Source: Glaciecola sp.
GTDB taxonomy: Bacteria > Pseudomonadota > Gammaproteobacteria > Enterobacterales > Alteromonadaceae
Assembly: GCA_029246415.1 (NCBI GenBank)
Contig: JAQWNF010000014.1
Location: forward strand, 27,298-91,297
Length of the DNA: 64,000 bases
Reading direction: 5' to 3'
Below, piece by piece: positions 19,201 to 28,628 of this stretch (its first letter is position 1; each line of letters opens with the position of its first letter). Below the pieces are notes generated by a model. That model was given only the letters and a program-made list of their open reading frames with translations. It made no database searches and was not told where the DNA came from. The translations under genes were made by a program, and so were the position numbers.

Positions 19201-19665
19201 ATGAATAAATTAGGCGTTTCGCTCCGTACTGTATTTTTAACGATGACAATATGCATCTTCGTTGTTGGGTGCAGTAGTCAATTCGCCACTGCGGTTCGTA
19301 AAGTGACCTATCCACCTGATTTTACCTACACACCACAGGGAGAATTGCGCTCGGATATGGCTCAGTTAGCGGAGCAAATGGTATTGCTAGATCAAGCTTT
19401 GGCTTCAACGGCAGAAGACAGTGATGCAGCTCGTGAAAAACAACGTCAACAAGTGTTATTTACATTGCGCAATATGGGACGCATAGCAACTAGCTTAAAA
19501 GCCAGTGAAACAGGGACTAATCACCCTTTTATGCAAGACTATATGCAAGATTTTATAGCTAAAATTGATCAAGCTAGAGGTGGTGCAGCGATTCAACCGC
19601 CTCGATATTTTTTCGCGGGTAAATTATCCGGTGGATGTACTAATTGTCACAAGGTTAATCGCTAA
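19201..19665 (+). CDS. Haem-binding (cytochrome c'-like) lipoprotein
   Basis: A 154-residue predicted lipoprotein: N-terminal signal ending in FVVGC, so Cys24 would be lipidated. The mature part is helical and charged (RSDMAQLAEQMVLLDQAL, then QQVLFTLRNMGRIATSLK). A single CxxCH haem c motif, CTNCH at 146-150, lies close to the C-terminus. A helical protein with its haem site in the last helix is the pattern of class II cytochromes c'. The family was not recognised by name. The gene stands alone, preceded by 178 bp, and its stop codon lies inside a hairpin. Role is unknown; electron transfer or gas binding at the membrane are possibilities. Confidence 0.7.
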   Translation: MNKLGVSLRTVFLTMTICIFVVGCSSQFATAVRKVTYPPDFTYTPQGELRSDMAQLAEQMVLLDQALASTAEDSDAAREKQRQQVLFTLRNMGRIATSLKASETGTNHPFMQDYMQDFIAKIDQARGGAAIQPPRYFFAGKLSGGCTNCHKVNR

Positions 19666-19681
19666 TCTGCGATTAACCTTG
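19650..19681. terminator. Perfect 13-bp hairpin between convergent genes
   Basis: CAAGGTTAATCGC (19650-19662) and its exact complement (19669-19681) enclose the stop codon of the haem lipoprotein gene in the loop. It is a strong stem without a T-run, in the 31-bp gap to the converging glcB. It may end or stabilise both transcripts. Confidence 0.55.
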
Positions 19682-19696
19682 TAGAGTTATCATGAT

Positions 19697-21865
19697 TTAA
19701 GCTAATGTTGCTTTCATTTCGCGACGACGTTCATGGAGTAACGGCTCAGTATAACCACTAGGCTGAGTCGTGCCCAATATGATTAAATCACGCGCGGCTT
19801 GAAATCCGATTGCGGCATTATAATTAGGACACATTGCAATATACTCAGCATCATCTTTGTTTTGCTCATCCACTAATCGCGCCATCCGTGCTAACGTTTC
19901 ATCAATCTGTGCGATGCTCACTACACCATGAGTTAACCAGTTAGCGATGTGCTGTGCTGAGATCCGCAATGTTGCCCGATCTTCCATCAAACCCACATTA
20001 TGTATGTCAGGCACTTTGGAACAGCCAATACCTTGGTGTACCCAGCGCACAACATACCCTAAGATACCTTGGATATTGTTGTCTAATTCAGCTTGGATCT
20101 GCTCAGTTGTTAACTTGCGATCCGCTTCAATTAATGGGATATCCAAGATGGTATCAATGCCATCAAAATCACTGTCACTTAATGTTTTTTGCACAGCATA
20201 CACATCTATTTGATGATAATGCAGTGCATGTAACGTTGCTGCAGTTGGTGATGGAACCCAAGCTGTATTGGCTCCCGATTGTGGATGACCGATTTTAGCA
20301 CTCATCATATTCGCCATCTGATCAGGGATGGGCCACATGCCTTTACCTATCTGAGCTTTGCCTGACATGCCTGCACGTAATCCAGTGATGACATTGGCTT
20401 GTTCGTAAGCATTGATCCAAGGTCGCTGTTTGAGCTCTGCTTTAGGGGCAAAAATACCTTTTTGCATCGACGTATGAATTTCATCGCCTGTGCGGTCAAG
20501 AAAGCCAGTATTAATAAATACAACCCGCGCTTTTGCTTGTTCAATACACGCTTTGAGATTGACTGACGTTCGGCGTTCTTCATCCATGATCCCAATTTTG
20601 ATAGTGTGGCGTTTGAGTGCCAACAGATCTTCAATCGCATTAAACAAATCATCACTAAATTTAACCTCTTCAGGCCCATGCATTTTGGGTTTGACGATAT
20701 AAATACTGCCCGTTCGTGAATTCACAAACTCGCTGTTGCGATTTAGATCATGCAACGCAATGAGTGACGTGATCACGCCGTCCATGATCCCTTCAAATAT
20801 AGGCTGTCCATCCAATAAAATTGCATCATTTGTCATTAAATGACCGACATTGCGCACGAACATCAAACTGCGGCCTTTTAATAGGATTGGCTGACTATTT
20901 AAGCCATGATATTCACGATCGGCATTCATTTTACGGGTCAGACGCTTGCCGTTTTTTTCCATCTCGATAGACAGAGTACCTTGCATTAATCCGAGCCAAT
21001 TTTGATAGACGAGGGTTTTATCTTCCGCATCAACGGCTGCCACAGAGTCTTCACAATCCATAATTGTACTGAGTGCTGATTCGACTAATATATCTTTGAT
21101 ATTGGCAGGATCAACTCCACCAATCGGGTGGTTAGCATCAATTTGTAGTTCGATGTGCAAGCCATTATGTTTAATTAAAATAGCAGTTGGCGCGCTTAGC
21201 TCACCTTGGTAGCCAATACATTGTTCTGGTGCCGCTAGCCTAGTCTGTGTGGCATCTTGTAAGGTAACAAGTAAGCCAGTTGGAGTCAGGGTATAGCGAA
21301 CTGCATCTGTGTGTGAGCCGTGTGTCAGCGGTGCTATATCATTTAAATACTGGCGAGCTTGGCTGATGACTGCCTTACCTCTAACAGGATTATAGGACGA
21401 GGTCTTTTCGGCACCATTTTCTTGTGATAAGACATCAGTGCCATACAACGCATCATACAAACTACCCCAACGCGCATTGGCAGCGTTGAGTGCATAGCGT
21501 GCATTATTAATTGGCACAACTAATTGTGGGCCAGCCATGGTCGCTAATTCAGGATCGACGTCTTGAGTCGAAATGGTAAAATCTTGTGGGGCAGGCACTA
21601 AGTACCCTATTTTTTGCAAAAATGCTTTGTAATCTGCAAAAGTATCTTTAGGGTATTGTTGATGATATTGATCGATTTGCGCTTGTAATTGGTCGCGCTT
21701 TTCAAGTAGTGCATGATTACGAGGAACAAACTCCGCTAAGATATGCGCAAAGCCATCCCAAAAATCAGCACTTTCAATATTCGTAGAAGGCAACGCGGCT
21801 GAATTAATAAAATCAGCCAGCGTTGTATCAATTTGTAGTCTACCGTGAGTGTGATAAGCCATCAT
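19697..21865 (-). CDS. glcB: Malate synthase G
   Basis: Condenses glyoxylate with acetyl-CoA to give malate. It has 722 residues, the G-type length (E. coli GlcB 723) rather than the A type (about 530). Seen: the N-terminal WDGFAHILAEFVPRNHALLEKRD, NNARYALNAANARWGSLYDALYGTD, IMDCEDSVAAVDAEDK, GRSLMFVRNVGHLMT and MDEERRTSVNLKACI with the expected active-site Arg/Glu segment. AGGAT lies before the ATG at 21865; a second ATG follows at 21862. It is in the same direction as a LysR gene and aceA, so the glyoxylate shunt genes are clustered. Confidence 0.96.
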   Translation of the reverse strand: MMAYHTHGRLQIDTTLADFINSAALPSTNIESADFWDGFAHILAEFVPRNHALLEKRDQLQAQIDQYHQQYPKDTFADYKAFLQKIGYLVPAPQDFTISTQDVDPELATMAGPQLVVPINNARYALNAANARWGSLYDALYGTDVLSQENGAEKTSSYNPVRGKAVISQARQYLNDIAPLTHGSHTDAVRYTLTPTGLLVTLQDATQTRLAAPEQCIGYQGELSAPTAILIKHNGLHIELQIDANHPIGGVDPANIKDILVESALSTIMDCEDSVAAVDAEDKTLVYQNWLGLMQGTLSIEMEKNGKRLTRKMNADREYHGLNSQPILLKGRSLMFVRNVGHLMTNDAILLDGQPIFEGIMDGVITSLIALHDLNRNSEFVNSRTGSIYIVKPKMHGPEEVKFSDDLFNAIEDLLALKRHTIKIGIMDEERRTSVNLKACIEQAKARVVFINTGFLDRTGDEIHTSMQKGIFAPKAELKQRPWINAYEQANVITGLRAGMSGKAQIGKGMWPIPDQMANMMSAKIGHPQSGANTAWVPSPTAATLHALHYHQIDVYAVQKTLSDSDFDGIDTILDIPLIEADRKLTTEQIQAELDNNIQGILGYVVRWVHQGIGCSKVPDIHNVGLMEDRATLRISAQHIANWLTHGVVSIAQIDETLARMARLVDEQNKDDAEYIAMCPNYNAAIGFQAARDLIILGTTQPSGYTEPLLHERRREMKATLA

Positions 21866-21996
21866 CGTAATCCTATTTTGTGGTTATGATAGGACCAGTA
21901 TATGCCGTAAATTCGATAATGTTTAGATTATAGTGCCTATGATTGGCATTCACGATATTTATGTTTAATGGGTTATTTATTCCACTGTCGATTGCA

Positions 21997-22941
21997 TTAT
22001 GAGTGAGTCATACGCTCAGCAACATCACCAATTAATCGACGTAACCAAATATGCCCGGCATCATGATGCAACAATGCACTCCACGCCATTTTTAAAGCAA
22101 TAGGCGGAATATCAAACGGGGGTGGCAAGACCATGATCTCTGGATCATCTTTGAAAATTTTGGCTGCGCGACTAGGAAGTGTGGCAATTAAGTTTTGCGT
22201 CTTAGCAAGTTGTAATGCAGCGTGGTAGTGCCGAGTAAAGACACGTATTTGACGTTGTTTACCAAGTTTGGTTAGTTCGGCATCGACCCATCCTAATTTT
22301 TGCACTTCGTTAGGATCGATTCCCACACCGATACCAAAACCCGTCTTACTGACCCAGATATGTTGTCCAGACAAGTATGCTTCTAGGTTAAAATTTTCAC
22401 ATCTGGGGTTGTGTCTGTTAAGCACACACGCAAATTGATCGTACCAAATGACTTTTTGATGAAATGACAATGGTAATTCGTCAAAGCGGTTTATCGCCAT
22501 ATCCACGCGACCTTGTTCAACATCGTGAAAGGTGACATCTGAGGGGGTGATCAGATCGAGCGTAATGTTGGGCGCTTTAGAATTTAGCTCCTCAATTAGC
22601 TCTAATAATAATGTGGACTCGGCATAATCCGAAGTCATGATCCTAAAAGTACGGGTTGACGTTTCAGGGCTAAATTCGGTTTCAGGTTGGATCGATGACT
22701 CAAGTTTACTCAACACATCTCGGATAGTAGGCTGAAGTTCTAAGGCGCGTTTGGTCGGCGTCATGCCTTCGCTAGTTCTCACTAATAATGGATCTTTAAA
22801 CAGATCGCGCAAGCGTTTTAAGCCATTACTCATTGCCGGTTGAGTAATACTCAATTGATTTGCTGCTTTAGTGACGCTCCCTTCGCGCAGTAATACATCT
22901 AAATAAACGAGTAAGTTTAAATCAATTTTGGCAATATTCAT
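21997..22941 (-). CDS. LysR-family transcriptional regulator
   Basis: A 314-residue LysR regulator. The N-terminal helix-turn-helix is clear (LLREGSVTKAANQLSITQPAMSNGLKRLRDLF, about residues 18-50), followed by DPLLVRTSEGMTPTKRA and a periplasmic-binding-like effector domain (RIMTSDYAE onward). It lies between aceA and glcB on the same strand. This suggests control of the glyoxylate shunt, but LysR genes often act on a divergent target and none is divergent here. Effector and targets are unknown. Confidence 0.9.
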   Translation of the reverse strand: MNIAKIDLNLLVYLDVLLREGSVTKAANQLSITQPAMSNGLKRLRDLFKDPLLVRTSEGMTPTKRALELQPTIRDVLSKLESSIQPETEFSPETSTRTFRIMTSDYAESTLLLELIEELNSKAPNITLDLITPSDVTFHDVEQGRVDMAINRFDELPLSFHQKVIWYDQFACVLNRHNPRCENFNLEAYLSGQHIWVSKTGFGIGVGIDPNEVQKLGWVDAELTKLGKQRQIRVFTRHYHAALQLAKTQNLIATLPSRAAKIFKDDPEIMVLPPPFDIPPIALKMAWSALLHHDAGHIWLRRLIGDVAERMTHS

Positions 22942-23070
22942 GGGGTTGCGATCCTAGCTTTGAGTTTAATACCGTGATGATAAATACCATTATAAACAAA
23001 TGGCATTAAATATCACTGAGCAATTAGTCTAATGAATGAAGGGCGTATACTTGAATGAGGTAACGTATAA

Positions 23071-23096
23071 AAAAACCCAGTCGAAACTGGGTTTAG
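23071..23096 (-). terminator. Intrinsic terminator of aceA
   Basis: On the minus strand, AAACCCAGT and its complement form a 9-bp stem (23073-23081 with 23086-23094) with a 4-nt loop. A run of seven T follows. It is 30 bp after the aceA stop. Confidence 0.88.
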
Positions 23097-23124
23097 TAAG
23101 TTACTTATGTGTCAAAGTGATTAA

Positions 23125-24717
23125 TTAATCAAACTGATTCATCGTGTTATCTTCACCAGACGCTTTGAGTGCTTGGTCACCAGAGAAGTACTCTTTGTGC
23201 GTATCACCCAAATCAGAACCCGCCATTGCTTGGTGTTTAACACACGCTAAGCCTTGACGTAATTCTTGACGTTGTACACCTTTCACATAAGCTAGCATGC
23301 CTTGGTCGCCGAAGTAACCTTGTGCAAGGTTATCGGTTGATAACGCCGCAGTGTGATAAGTTGGTAGTGTAATCAAATGATGGAAGATCCCCGCCTCACG
23401 TGCCGCATCGGCTTGGAATGTTCGGATTTTTTCATCTGCGATTTGTGCTAATTCACTGTTATCATACTCAACAGACATTAACGCTGCACGATCATAAGCT
23501 GACACATCTTTGCCTTCTTCAACCATAGTATCAAAAATTTGCTGACGGAAGTTTAACGTCCAGTTGAAGGAAGGAGAGTTATTGTAAACTAGTTTTGCAT
23601 TTGGTACGGTTTGACGAATTGCGTTAACCATCTCTGCGATTTGACCTACGTGCGGCTTTTCAGTTTCAATCCATAATAAATCAGCACCGTTTTGTAATGA
23701 CGTCACACAATCTAAAACAACACGGTCAAAACCAGTATTATCTTTAAATTTGAACAACCCATTAGGTAAACGAACTGGCTTAACAATTTCATTGTTGAGT
23801 TTCATGATCGTGTCGCCGTTTTTAAGCGCAGCTAAATCAGGAACCGGTGTCACTTCTAAGAAATCATTGTACTGCTCAGCTAAATCACCATCATTAGTTG
23901 ATACTGGGATTTTTTGAGTCAGGCCAGCACCTAATGAATCGGTACGGGCAACAATCACACCATCATCCACACCTAATTCTAAGAAGGCATAACGAACAGC
24001 ATTAATTTTCGCAAGAAAATCTTCATGTGGAACGGTTACTTTACCGTCTTGGTGACCACATTGTTTTGCGTCTGATACTTGGTTTTCGATTTGGATACAA
24101 CATGCACCCGCTTCAATCATTTTCTTAGCAAGTAAGTAGGTTGCTTCTTCGTTACCAAAACCTGCATCGATATCTGCGATAATCGGCACGATGTGAGTTT
24201 CAAAATTATCGATTTGTGCTTGAATCTCTGCAACATCACCACCAGCGGCTTGAGCGGCATCTAGTTGGTTAAATAAATTACCTAATTCACGTGCATCAGC
24301 TTGACGTAAGAAAGTGTATAGCTCTTCGATAAGCGCAGGTACAGAGGTTTTTTCATGCATTGATTGGTCAGGTAAAGGACCGAATTCAGAGCGAAGTGCT
24401 GCAACCATCCAACCTGAAAGATATAAATAAGACTTATCAGTCGTACCTTGATGCTTTTTCACGGCTAACATTTTTTGTTGACCGATAAAGCCATGCCAGC
24501 AACCTAAAGACTGAGTATATTGTGCAGAATCTGCATCATAGTCTGCCATGTCCTTGCGCATGATGCCTGCAGTGTATTTGGCGATATCCAAACCCGTTTT
24601 AAAGCGATTTTGCGTTTTCATGCGTGCGGCAAATTCTGGGCTGATTGCATTCCAACCCGTTCCTTGCTCTTTAATTAACTTTGCAAATGCAGCTTGATCT
24701 TGTTGATATTGAGACAT
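23125..24717 (-). CDS. aceA: Isocitrate lyase (long form)
   Basis: Cleaves isocitrate to succinate and glyoxylate. It has 530 residues, the longer bacterial type found in Pseudomonas and Acinetobacter rather than the 434-residue E. coli type. Seen: IIADIDAGFGNEEATYLLAKKMIEAG, the active-site signature AKQCGH (catalytic Cys; KKCGH in E. coli), VARTDSLGAGL, LLWIETEKPHVGQIAEMV and YNNSPSFNW. AAAAGGATAACG precedes the start. No isocitrate dehydrogenase kinase (aceK) is next to it, so flux control differs from the E. coli aceBAK arrangement. Confidence 0.97.
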   Translation of the reverse strand: MSQYQQDQAAFAKLIKEQGTGWNAISPEFAARMKTQNRFKTGLDIAKYTAGIMRKDMADYDADSAQYTQSLGCWHGFIGQQKMLAVKKHQGTTDKSYLYLSGWMVAALRSEFGPLPDQSMHEKTSVPALIEELYTFLRQADARELGNLFNQLDAAQAAGGDVAEIQAQIDNFETHIVPIIADIDAGFGNEEATYLLAKKMIEAGACCIQIENQVSDAKQCGHQDGKVTVPHEDFLAKINAVRYAFLELGVDDGVIVARTDSLGAGLTQKIPVSTNDGDLAEQYNDFLEVTPVPDLAALKNGDTIMKLNNEIVKPVRLPNGLFKFKDNTGFDRVVLDCVTSLQNGADLLWIETEKPHVGQIAEMVNAIRQTVPNAKLVYNNSPSFNWTLNFRQQIFDTMVEEGKDVSAYDRAALMSVEYDNSELAQIADEKIRTFQADAAREAGIFHHLITLPTYHTAALSTDNLAQGYFGDQGMLAYVKGVQRQELRQGLACVKHQAMAGSDLGDTHKEYFSGDQALKASGEDNTMNQFD

Positions 24718-25177
24718 AGTCGTTATCCTTTTAGTAATGTGTAGGGCGGTGCAAGCAGGTATAAATAACTAACTGTGCAACTGACTATTTCATCTTAGGG
24801 AGTAAATTCAGATAATTAAAATCAATAATCTGCATTACCTTTATTTACCTTGTGAATGTTTTAATAAGGGATGAATGCGAAGCTAATGACGTAATGCTTT
24901 TCTCTTATAGCTTGTATTTTTAGGTTTTTAAAAGTTATATAAGCGGTTGGTCGCTCATCCTATAGGAGTAGATAGAGGGTAATATTAATTGATATTATGA
25001 ATGGTCGTTATGTTTTTCATTCATGAATTTTGTTTTTCACAAGGTGAATTTCACAAGTGGGAAGTCATGTTCATCTCTTGGGAATGGATGAAAAGTACAA
25101 TATAGTTTCAAGGTTCAGCGTAAGTGGTTACAATAACTATTATTAGTGCACCCAACTCAATTTAGGACGACAACGAT
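24718..25177. other. 460-bp intergenic region between divergent aceA and the phosphatase gene
   Basis: It must hold both divergent promoters. No gene was found. The clearest pattern is TTCACAAGGTGAA at 25036-25048, a 5-bp inverted repeat with a 3-nt centre, followed at once by a second copy of TTTCACAAG (25048-25056), a plausible operator for the phosphatase gene. No convincing PHO box, FadR box or sigma70 pair was recognised. Confidence 0.4.
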
Positions 25178-26551
25178 ATGCAAATTCGATTGATAAAGTT
25201 ATTTACACTCAGTCTTAGTGCTTTGGCATTAAGTGCTTGTGTAGTCATCACACCTGATATTAAGGTGCAACATGAATTCGATACCGATTTTTCTGCAAAA
25301 AGTGGGTCGACGCCCAAAAATATTATTATGATTGTCGCTGATGGCATGGGACCAGCATACACCACTGCATACCGTTATTATGCCGATGATCCAAGTACCG
25401 CGGAAATCGACACTACGATTTTTGACCAATGGCATGTTGGTAACTCTTCGACTTATCCTGCGAGTGTGTCTGGTGTGGTGACGGATTCTGCAGCCAGTGC
25501 AACGGCCTTAGCTTCTGGAATAAAAAGCTATAATGGTGCAATCGGTATGGATGTTAATAAACAGCCAGTGACATCGGTATTGCACCGTGCCAAAGCGAAA
25601 GGCATGAAAACAGGTTTGGCGGTGACCTCTCAAATCGTGCATGCAACCCCTGCAGCTTATGTTGCTCATAATGAATCACGCCAAAACTACAATCAGATTG
25701 CCGATAGTTATTTTGATGATCGCATTAACGGTGAGCATAAAGTGGATGTGATGCTAGGTGGTGGGACTAATTATTTTATTCGTGATGATCGCGATGTTCG
25801 TCAGCTATTTGTCGAACAGGGGTATCAGTATATTGATAACTATGGGCAGTTATCTTCATTAAGCAACAATACCGGTGCTTTAGGTTTGTTTGCGCCAGTG
25901 GGTTTACCTTGGGCGTTAGATGATAGCGATCCTTCTCGTTTGCGCACTATGGCCAAAACAGCGACGCGTTTACTCGAAAACAACCAAGGGTATTTTTTGT
26001 TACTCGAAGCGAGTCAAGTCGATTGGGCCGGTCATGGTCGTGATATCAATTCTGCTATGGCTGAGATGCAAGATTTACATGCGATGTTGGAGTGGCTCGC
26101 TGAGTATCAAGCTCAGCATCCTGACACATTAGTTGTGCTGACAGCCGATCATAGTACAGGCGGATTGACGCTAGCGGCTAATGGTGAATATCGTTGGGAG
26201 CCAGAGTCATTGCACGGGATCACGAGCTCTGTAACCGCGATGATTAAACACTTAGTTAACAGTGAAAAAGAACCAGCAGCGCGCTTAGCATATATTGAAC
26301 AACAGTTAGGTTTTGCTTTAACCGAAGATGAGCAAAAATCGGTACTTGCTATGGACATGAGTACCAAATCTCGTTCATTGGAAAGTGTTATCAAACAGAT
26401 CATTGACCGTAAAACGAATACAGGCTGGACAACTTGGGGACATACCGCAGTTGATGTTCAAGTATTTGCGGTAGGACCTGGCGCAGAGCGTTTTGCAGGG
26501 CATCAAGATAATACCGACATTGCCAAACGCTTATTTGAGTTGTTAGATTAA
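25178..26551 (+). CDS. Alkaline phosphatase lipoprotein
   Basis: Metal-dependent phosphomonoesterase of the PhoA superfamily, predicted to be anchored to a membrane by lipid: signal ending in LALSAC with Cys21 as the lipidation site. It has 457 residues. Metal and catalytic motifs are in order: IIMIVADGMG (first metal Asp), VVTDSAASATALASG (nucleophile Ser after Asp), MLGGGTNYF, EASQVDWAGHGRD, LTADHSTGGL and WTTWGHTAVDVQVFAVGPGA (His). All expected ligands are visible, so it should be active. No Pho box was seen upstream. It converges on the membrane protein gene at 26570. Confidence 0.94.
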   Translation: MQIRLIKLFTLSLSALALSACVVITPDIKVQHEFDTDFSAKSGSTPKNIIMIVADGMGPAYTTAYRYYADDPSTAEIDTTIFDQWHVGNSSTYPASVSGVVTDSAASATALASGIKSYNGAIGMDVNKQPVTSVLHRAKAKGMKTGLAVTSQIVHATPAAYVAHNESRQNYNQIADSYFDDRINGEHKVDVMLGGGTNYFIRDDRDVRQLFVEQGYQYIDNYGQLSSLSNNTGALGLFAPVGLPWALDDSDPSRLRTMAKTATRLLENNQGYFLLLEASQVDWAGHGRDINSAMAEMQDLHAMLEWLAEYQAQHPDTLVVLTADHSTGGLTLAANGEYRWEPESLHGITSSVTAMIKHLVNSEKEPAARLAYIEQQLGFALTEDEQKSVLAMDMSTKSRSLESVIKQIIDRKTNTGWTTWGHTAVDVQVFAVGPGAERFAGHQDNTDIAKRLFELLD

Positions 26552-26569
26552 CTATTAGTATGAGGCGTT

Positions 26570-27259
26570 TTACTGATTCAAAAACGTATCGACTTCTTGT
26601 CCGGTTATTTTTTTCATTTGCATGAAAATGTACATGATAGCGGTGATCAGCATTAACATGCTAGGGATCACAATAACCGGATAACTCAGTGCGGTCATGC
26701 GTCCTAATTCTTCTGTATAAGCTTGAGTGCCAGGTTCTGACACTAAAATCCATTTGGCTAAGCCATAGTTAAGGGCTGAAGAAACAAAAAATGACGCCGC
26801 AACAATATAATTGCTCACACCAATCTTCTTTTCAAATTCTTCGGTTTTATTTAACTCTGCTAGTGCACTATTGAGTTTCGGCCAATTGATGATGACATCA
26901 TTGAGTACAAGGATCTTAATCAATGGCTTTTTCATATAGCGCGTCACTAATACTGCGATACCAATCAATCCAGGAATTGCCGCTTCTTTAATGGCGATAT
27001 ATTCCGCTGGTAACTTCAATAAGCTAATACCACCGGTTAATAAGACACTGATGATCCCTAATACTGAGAAAAAATTCACTTTCTTAGTTTGCAGCAATTC
27101 ATACAAGCCGTAACCTACGGGAAACGCTAACGCCACTGCAATACTCCACAATGGCCCAAGATATTCAGGCGCGCTGGCGTAGGACATGATCACTACTGGA
27201 ATAATAATGTTGAAGGCTAGATTCCCTAGCATGTTTTGTTGCTGAGGTTTAGGGTTCAC
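26570..27259 (-). CDS. Multi-pass membrane protein, VC0807-like family
   Basis: A 229-residue membrane protein with about six hydrophobic segments (for example FNIIIPVVIMSYASAPEYLG, AVALAFPVGYGLYELL, VLGIISVLLTGGISLL, YIVAASFFVSSALNYGLA and YPVIVIPSMLMLITAIMYIFMQM). It resembles proteins annotated as the VC0807 family, distantly like intracellular septation protein A; this is from memory and not certain. Function is unknown. It lies 51 bp after the ATP-grasp gene in the same direction and may be the last gene of the channel-ATP-grasp cluster. Confidence 0.7.
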   Translation of the reverse strand: MNPKPQQQNMLGNLAFNIIIPVVIMSYASAPEYLGPLWSIAVALAFPVGYGLYELLQTKKVNFFSVLGIISVLLTGGISLLKLPAEYIAIKEAAIPGLIGIAVLVTRYMKKPLIKILVLNDVIINWPKLNSALAELNKTEEFEKKIGVSNYIVAASFFVSSALNYGLAKWILVSEPGTQAYTEELGRMTALSYPVIVIPSMLMLITAIMYIFMQMKKITGQEVDTFLNQ

Positions 27260-27310
27260 TGGTGAGCTCTCTGGTGGTGTTAAAGATGAATAAGCTAGAA
27301 ATCGTGCAGT

Positions 27311-28480
27311 TTAGCCTAAAATAATATGCGGTACAAACCGAGATGTGTCTTGTGTGATTAAAGTATTATCTTCGCGCACAGAGATCCCCGCTGGCATATC
27401 ATTAACCAGCCACGATCCTATCAACGTATAGTTATCGGCAAATTTGGGTAAGGGGGTAAATTGCTGGAAGATCACCCCTTCATCGCCATACTCTCCGCCG
27501 GTTTGCGCGATGATATCACCATTATCAATGATCATGATATTGGCTCCTTCTCGCGAAAAAATAGGTTTTTTTACCCATTTACCACTCTTATCCACTTTAT
27601 CTAAATCTTTATGTAGATAACTCGGTAATAAGTTCGGATGGTTGGGGAACATCTCCCATAACATAGGTAACAAAGCTTTATTGGATAGGACACTTTTCCA
27701 AATGGGTTCGACCCATTTCGTATCTGAGTAGGCGGCGATTTCGCCAAATTCTTCTTTGAGCATAAACTCCCAAGGATAGAGTTTAAATGCCATGTCCATC
27801 GGATTATTATCTAGATCCATAAAGCGATGGGTATCTGTCACACCAATATCATCAATAAACACAAATGGGGTGGTTAATCCTGCTTGAGTAGCACAGTCTT
27901 GTAAATATTGGACGGTTCCGCGGTCTTCATCACTGTCCAAACAACATGAAAAATGCATGTTTTTTTGTTGGTAATGATTAGCGATGTCACGAAAGCGCAT
28001 GATCAGCTTTTCTTGCAGAGAGTTAAATTGGTCACTGGCGTTGGGCAATGCACCACTATCCACTTGTTGCTCTAGCCATAACCATTGCCAAAACCCAGAT
28101 TCGTATAAGCTCGTTGGAGTATCGGCATTATTTTCTAATAATTTGGCAGGACCAGTACCATCGTAGACAAGATCTAAACGTGAATATAAGGAAGGGGCTT
28201 TGGCTTGCCATGAATTACTGACGGCTTCATGAAAGGCCGCTGGGATGCAAAAATCATTTAATAGTGCTTCTGATTGCACGACTTTATCTACCACATGCAA
28301 ACACATGTCGTGGAGCTCTTGAGTCGGATCTTCAATGTCGTTTTCGATTTGCTCTAGGGTAAATTGATAATAAGCAGTTTCATCCCAATAGGGCTGGTCG
28401 TTGATGGTGTGAAACGAAAAACCATATTCAGTAGCTAATTCTTGCCAATTTTGGCGTGCTGAAATATCTCGACGTAACAT
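27311..28480 (-). CDS. Glutathionylspermidine synthase-like ATP-grasp protein (YjfC/YgiC)
   Basis: A 389-residue stand-alone ATP-grasp amide ligase related to the C-terminal synthetase domain of glutathionylspermidine synthase. Motifs seen: YDGTGPAKLLENNADTPTSLYESGFWQW near residues 130-160, CCLDSDEDRGTVQYL, KPIFSREGANIMI (ATP-binding lysine and glycine-rich loop) and the C-terminal GSWLVND. E. coli YgiC and YjfC are the closest well-known relatives and do not make glutathionylspermidine in the tests known to me, so the real substrate is open. The gene follows DUF1190 and DUF350 genes and a potassium channel, the context known for YjfC. Confidence 0.9.
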   Translation of the reverse strand: MLRRDISARQNWQELATEYGFSFHTINDQPYWDETAYYQFTLEQIENDIEDPTQELHDMCLHVVDKVVQSEALLNDFCIPAAFHEAVSNSWQAKAPSLYSRLDLVYDGTGPAKLLENNADTPTSLYESGFWQWLWLEQQVDSGALPNASDQFNSLQEKLIMRFRDIANHYQQKNMHFSCCLDSDEDRGTVQYLQDCATQAGLTTPFVFIDDIGVTDTHRFMDLDNNPMDMAFKLYPWEFMLKEEFGEIAAYSDTKWVEPIWKSVLSNKALLPMLWEMFPNHPNLLPSYLHKDLDKVDKSGKWVKKPIFSREGANIMIIDNGDIIAQTGGEYGDEGVIFQQFTPLPKFADNYTLIGSWLVNDMPAGISVREDNTLITQDTSRFVPHIILG

Positions 28481-28628
28481 AGTTAAGTCCCTTTTTAAGT
28501 GTTGATACGATAGTAAATAGCTATCGTTTGACTCTCATCTAAAACCAAATTGGTCCGATATAATTTAAACAAGATGCAATTTATGTAAAACGCTATCTAT
28601 GCAAGATATACAAGGATTGAATATCATC

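Noticed and set aside
24951..24965. FadR-like site (GCGGTTGGTCGCTCA) upstream of aceA
   Set aside because: Only one half resembles the FadR consensus; the other half does not match.
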